Under the pieces are notes generated by a model that ran no database searches, was not told the origin of the DNA, and worked only from the letters and a program-made list of their open reading frames with translations. 64,000 bases of DNA from Oreohelix idahoensis (Eukaryota > Mollusca > Gastropoda > Stylommatophora > Oreohelicidae): assembly GCA_024509875.1 (NCBI GenBank), contig JAMPIV010018956.1, positions 124,001-188,000 of the forward strand. The letters are read 5' to 3'. How positions within the stretch are numbered: position 1 is the stretch's first letter; each line of letters begins with the position of its first letter. The position numbers and the translations under genes are program-made. Positions 59,744 through 64,000 of the stretch are shown piece by piece.

Positions 59744-61526
59744 TTAGGCACAACAATAGTTTGTCCTTTTCCTGTCGTCAGGTGTACTGCAAACTTTACA
59801 CCTATTGAACTTAGTGCTTCTTTGCATTATATGTTTTGCACCCTCCAGTCTTTCTAATGTGTTATCTGATAATTTACTTGGCCTTGGAGGATTTAGCATG
59901 CGGCTGATTTCAGACATTGAGGATGCGGCCGAAGCACACAATTCTCTGATCAATGTTTGTTTGAACAACTTTAACGTAAGCTGCGATTTTCCAACTCCAA
60001 CTGGTCTTGTCAATTTGTACAAAATGTAAGCGTTACAGGTGGCTATTTCTAATATCCAAAAGAAAATCTTCTTCCACCACTTCAAGAAAGTTATGTTGAA
60101 GAAGCCGTAATACCCTATCATCTGATCCGCCTTGTCGCAACCATTCATGTTATGGTTATATTCATGAATGATAAGAGGTTTCTCCTTTCCATTCACCATG
60201 ACAGGCGCAGCAGACCCATTTGTGGTAATAATTGTGACAGGTTTTTTAGCTTTTTTGTCCTTCCAAGCAGCAACTAACATCTTTTGCTCAGAATTGATAT
60301 AATACTTAGTCTCCATATGCTTTAGGTTCAAAGACTTCAGCTGCTGTGGGAATCCGACTCTGTTCGCTTGAAGTGTTCCAGTGTAATATTGTTTCCATTT
60401 AAGCATTTCATTTACTAAAAGTTTTGTAGTGTACCACCTGTCGGCATAAATGTGATAGCCAGTTCCCAGACAAGACAAAAGTGTTCCAAAAATGTTTACG
60501 GAATTGGCACCAGCAGAGTCCCTTCTGACTGAAGGATCATAGGAGGTGTCTGATCCAAAATATGTTAGCAAGTTTAGCACATAACCTGTTTCACTGTCTA
60601 CAAGCCCAAAACTTTTAATGTGGTATTTGTGTGGTTTTTTGTGTTATATTGCTTATATTTCCATCGACCTTTCCATCCTATAATCATCTCATCAATAGCT
60701 ACATCTTGGTTCGGAGTGTATGCCACAACAAATTTAGAGAATAACATTTAAACAAAGGGCTCTATTTTATTTTTCCCTTCTGCAACTGGCTCACAGATAT
60801 GCAACATAGTTTGCAATATAGACAAAAATCTGTCTCTCTCCATCATTTGGGAATAAAATGGAGTGTGAAACATAGGCTCTTGTGAGGAGAAATAATCTTT
60901 TATGCTTGACCTTTTGTCGATACCCATTGCTTGATGCAGAGCAAAAAATTAAGCAGCTCATAATCGCTTACTGGATTCCATCGATTATATCTAGATCTTT
61001 TCAGTAATGGTGTATGCTTCTGTACTTCAATTTCTGCAAAGTAGTTTATGCTTTTTAAAATTTCCTCCCTTACAGCTGATGATACAAGGCTTTCAAAACA
61101 CTGGATCGGGGTAGATGATTCATTTAGACCTAAACTTTCGGACACACCCACTGCTCTACCGTCTTTAGGTTGAAATCTAAAGCTATTCGTTGTTAGTGCA
61201 CCCCATTTTGCTTCCTGCTATTCTATATTTCTGACACACTCCTGTTTTCGTCTTTCCTTTTCTTGTAAAACTAAATTAGGTCCTACTGGGTCTGATGTTG
61301 AAGAATCAATGTCAGGTGATTGAACCACGCCCACTCTTTCTAACATAAGCTGCCTACCTTCAATCTCTAAATCAACATCACTGGAAGACGAATTATTAAT
61401 CGAATTAGCACTAAAATCACTACTGCTATAGCCGTCCTCATTTTCGCTGAAATTTTCTAGCAAACTAAGAGCCTGCTGAGCACTTAGACGAGCAGGTCGC
61501 TTGCAAGAAGATGAATTAGATGCCAT
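59744..61526 (-). pseudogene. PiggyBac-type transposase (PGBD4-like), broken
   Basis: ATG at 61526 (MASNSSSCKRPARLSAQQAL), with an acidic Ser-rich N-terminus. Then 61151-60900: FESLVSSAVREEILKSINYF to SDYELLNFLLCIKQW. After stops, an IDEMIIGWKGRWKYK block (about 60690), then 60580-59744: YGSDTSYDPSVRR-like, LGTGYHIYADRWYTTKLLVN (second catalytic Asp region), EYNHNMNGCDKADQMIGYYG (third), KWWKKIFFWILE, NAYILY. The C-terminal Cys-rich tail (CKVCSTPDDRKRTNYCC) shifts frame before PHLHIDECF. At least three in-frame stops and one frameshift. TTAA-flanked ends not located. Confidence 0.88.
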
Positions 61527-61799
61527 AGAAAATATGTATCGAAAATAGGTAACCCAAATTTTGTAACACAAACACGAGGTTGCAATCGTAACCGTCTTGT
61601 ATTTACTCGAAAAAGTGACGCTAGAACTCTCCCGCGTTATAAATAATAATAAAAATGGCTATTCTTCCGCTTCCCAGTCATCGAAAACTTCTAACTGGGA
61701 TGAAACGAAACAAAACTTAGTTCAAAGTGACCGACCAAGATTACTGGACTCCCGTCTTTAGAGGCTAGAAACATCGACCAAGAAAACTTGCAGGTCATC

Positions 61800-61880
61800 C
61801 TTTAAGAGTTAAAACCTTATGGGACCATGGACGAATATGCGGTTGGACGTTGTCCAAACGGACGTTATGCGGCGCATGAC
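61800..61880 (-). mobile_element. Tigger/MER2-like terminus
   Basis: On the minus strand it starts AGTCATGCGCCGCATAACGT, and TGGTCCCATAAGGTTTTAA occurs near its inner side, both typical of MER2/Tigger ends. It directly abuts (GT)n(TA)n (61881-61962). It may be the partner of the end at 56537. Confidence 0.65.
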
Positions 61881-61951
<71 letters not shown>

Positions 61952-61962
61952 CTATATATATA
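61881..61962. repeat. (GT)n(TA)n microsatellite
   Basis: Short GT run, then about 60 bases of TA. Confidence 0.93.
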
Positions 61963-61969
61963 ATATTCT

Positions 61970-62204
61970 TTAAGCACCAAACACGGCGCATAAGGCAGAA
62001 ACCAGTGCTCTCCAGGTTGTTCGTTGTGACGCCACTCCTCTTAGCTCTTGCACATTATTTAGGCCCAACGTTCTTCCTTCTCTTATTATTGTTCTTCTGA
62101 GTGTTTCTTTTGGTCTTCCTTTTTTCCTCTTATCCTCGGGAACCCAAGTGAGCGCCTGTAGTGGTATTCTGTTGTTTTGCATTCGTAGGACATGACCGAT
62201 ATAT
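61970..62204 (-). pseudogene. Non-LTR element X, C-terminal part (after insertion)
   Basis: From 62204 down: YIGHVLRMQNNRIPLQALTW, VPEDKRKKGRPKETLRRTII, GLNNVQELRGVASQRTTWRA, ending ALCAVFGA. It is the direct continuation of 64000-63368 once the 1.16-kb insert 62205-63367 and one copy of the 16-bp duplication are removed. Confidence 0.88.
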
Positions 62205-63367
62205 CTTTTCTTTCCTTTTCTTTCTTTGGGTCTAATATTTTGCTGTGATACCCTGTTCAACCAAAACCCATTGAAGGGTTGCAAACGGTTATATTGGGGT
62301 ATATAGTGTGTTAACATCTTCGCTGGTATCATTTTCCTAGTCCTGGAAATGATTAGCCCTGAAAAGGACTACTAGCTGACTGTCTGGATTCTTCGTCGTT
62401 GCTTGTATTTTTATGGTGTCGTGGCGTTCTCATGGAGTTCCTTTCCTGCCTTATGGGTTACAAACGGTTGTATTGCGGTATATAGGGTGTTAGCGTTAGT
62501 CTTCGTTGGTATCGCTTTCCGAGTCCTTGAGCTGATTGTTCCTGAAAAGGATCACTAGCTGCCTGTTCTGTAGCTACTTGTTGTCTGTTACCGTTTTGTG
62601 TTGTTCAAAGGCTGTCGCTATTATTTTTGGTAGCATCTCCATTATGCTTTTTAAGATTACGTTTATTTCCGCTGCTTCTCTTCTTTCTAGTTTGCTTTGT
62701 ATTTCCTGCACGATAGATGTCGAAAAACAGAAGAGTACATTCCTCCTGTTATGCAGTGCTCACACTGCCAACAATTCTCGCACACTAAGAAAACATGCAG
62801 GAGAGAGGCAGTTTGTCGATACTGTGCGGGAAGTCACACTTACAATGAATGTCCTCATGCGAAAAATGATGATAACTATAAAGTGCGCAACTCCAACAGA
62901 ACCTGCGCAAACTGTCCTGGGAACCACGGAGCAAGATACCGTGGCTGTCCGACCTTATATGAAACAAAGGCCATACTGAAGGAATCTGTAACCAAAAACA
63001 TCTCCTTCAGAGAAGCAAGAAACCGAGTGGCTTCAGGCGGCACTGGTAAACAAGAACAGCACACAAGAGCCCAGCTGATAAGACTAGCCACAGATATGCG
63101 AGACATAAAACAACAACTCAAAGTCGAGACGAACAAGCAACACAACGAAGACTCAGATGCCATAAGAGACGAAACAATAGGAGCCGTACAGAGCGCCCAG
63201 GCAATATTACAGGAAATGAAAACTATCAAACACGAGATAGAAGTCGACATCGCCAAACTCACAGAGCTAAAGGAAGAGAACGAAGAAATCCTCAAAAGAA
63301 TTGAAACAGAGAGAACGATCGCTGAGGATACCATTACAAAAAGTAGAGAACAAAACAAAGAAACTAA
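62205..63367 (-). mobile_element. Retro-inserted segment Y with antisense Gag-like ORF
   Basis: Inserted into element X with a 16-bp duplication GACATGACCGATATAT (62189-62204, 63368-63383). On the minus strand it ends in CCCAAAGAAAGAAAAGG.AAAG, an A-rich tail, so it integrated in minus orientation by target-primed reverse transcription. Its interior has two ~150-bp related blocks (CCTGAAAAGGA, TATATAG.GTGTTA, GGTATC) also related to 6430-6570. A Gag-like frame lies on the opposite (+) strand. Confidence 0.75.
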
Positions 63368-63386
63368 AGACATGACCGATATATGA
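62697..63386 (+). pseudogene. Jockey/I-type ORF1 (Gag-like) zinc-knuckle protein fragment
   Basis: Open for 229 codons. Three knuckles close together: CSHCQQFSHTKKTC (C-x2-C-x4-H-x4-C), CRYCAGSHTYNEC (C-x2-C-x3-H-x4-C) and CANCPGNHGARYRGC (C-x2-C-x3-H-x6-C), followed by PTLYETKAILKESVTKNISF REARNRV and a Lys/Glu-rich coiled coil. This is the C-terminal half of an ORF1p of Jockey/I-type non-LTR elements. No ATG precedes the knuckles except the Met just before CSHC, so the N-terminus is missing. The 3' end is cut at the insertion border; the last five codons come from the target duplication. Confidence 0.78.
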
Positions 63387-64000
63387 CCATCGTCTTTTCC
63401 TTATATAGTCGGAGACATATTTCTGCCTAGAGTCTTCTCTTATTTGTCGATTAGTCTTGAATTCTTTCCAACTGATGTTCATGAGTTTTCTAAGACATTT
63501 GTTCTCGAATGTATTCAGCTTGTTCTCCAATGATTTTGTTATTTTCCAACTCTCACAGCGTATGTTAACACTGAGATAACATTTGAATTAAACAGACGAA
63601 GCTTGGTATGTCTATTCAATGATCGTAATTTCCAAATGTTTGATAATCTATTGAAGGCGCTAGCTGCCAAAGCAATTCTAGTATGGATTTCTCTTGTTGT
63701 GTCACCCTCCTGAGTCATTTTACTGCCTAAATAATTGAAACTTTCAACTTTCTGTAGTTTTTCCCCGTTCAAGATGATATCAAAGGTCTCGTTAGAAAAG
63801 TTCATAGCTTTAGTTTTAGAGGCATTTATTTGGAGACCTATTTTAACCGAGAGATGACACAAATTATTTACTGCTTCTTGGGATTGTCTGGGTGTTGAAC
63901 TTAAGAATGCTACATCATCTGCGAAATCCAGGTCCCCCAGGAATTTTCCATTTGTCCATTTTATACCTAATTGTTCATTGTGGGTATAGTTTCTCATAAC
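63368..64000 (-). pseudogene. Non-LTR element X, RT portion (runs off the window)
   Basis: From the window end down: QLGIKWTNGKFLGDLDFADD (catalytic FADD), VAFLSSTPRQSQEAVNNLCH, IGLQINASKTKAMNFSN, FNYLGSKMTQEGDTTREIHT, RLFNSNVISVLTYA; after a frame change, TFENKCLRKLMNISWKEFKT and RRWSYIGHV at the insertion site. The endonuclease and early RT would lie beyond 64000. Confidence 0.88.

Noticed and set aside
62785..63373. Minus-strand Ser/Leu/Val-rich frame of 165 codons resembling a membrane protein
   Set aside because: Shadow of the Lys/Glu-rich coiled coil on the + strand; such antisense frames look hydrophobic by default.

Overview
This is animal nuclear DNA, AT-rich and crowded with transposons. 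Evidence: spliced exons with GT-AG borders and matching phases, a C2H2 zinc-finger array with TGEKP-type linkers, tRNA-derived SINEs, long (TA)n tracts, and metazoan transposon families (non-LTR elements of several clades, Ty3/Gypsy, Penelope-like, hAT, Tc1, mariner, pogo/Tigger, piggyBac). The mix suits an aquatic invertebrate, perhaps a mollusc, but nothing here fixes the taxon.

Layout. 0.4-8.7 kb: non-LTR remnants, three minus-strand tRNA SINEs, and a deletion-derivative hAT element. 8.7-29 kb: a zinc-finger gene on the + strand. I assembled it from four small exons (8735-8797, 9112-9226, 19064-19116, 20050-20152) and one large exon (25933-27833). Their phases chain exactly (0,1,0,1) into 745 codons including the stop. 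Its introns hold a near-intact full-length non-LTR element (12.9-16.2 kb) and a tandem Penelope-like element with hammerhead-like motifs (20.2-25.2 kb). 27.8-32.75 kb: decayed zinc fingers that continue the array, then a decayed second copy of the array exon. That copy was hit by a non-LTR element whose pieces have since expanded into two minisatellites (27 x ~84 bp and 7 x ~43 bp).

33.9-53.1 kb is a nested transposon stack read from target-site duplications. A mariner copy was split by LTR element A (TSD CTAAG). A was then hit by Gypsy element B (TSD ATAGA), a small SINE (12-bp TSD, in the 5' LTR) and a solo LTR D (in the 3' LTR). B's own LTR was later hit by a non-LTR fragment (14-bp TSD). 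Next to the mariner lies a Gypsy relative with a SCAN-like Gag and integrase directly after protease, the order of Gmr1-type elements; D is a solo LTR of that family. Element A encodes a coiled-coil Gag region followed by two RRM-like domains.

54.6-64 kb: non-LTR fragments, a Tc1 element with an empty-site paralogue beside it, a broken piggyBac transposase, Tigger ends abutting (TA)n tracts, and a non-LTR element split by a 1.16-kb retro-inserted segment that carries a Gag-like ORF antisense to its own A-rich tail.

The only probable host genes are the zinc-finger gene and, weakly, one possible exon at 12659-12779 (-). Everything else recognisable is mobile DNA. Family calls come from motifs recognised by eye; no database search was run.
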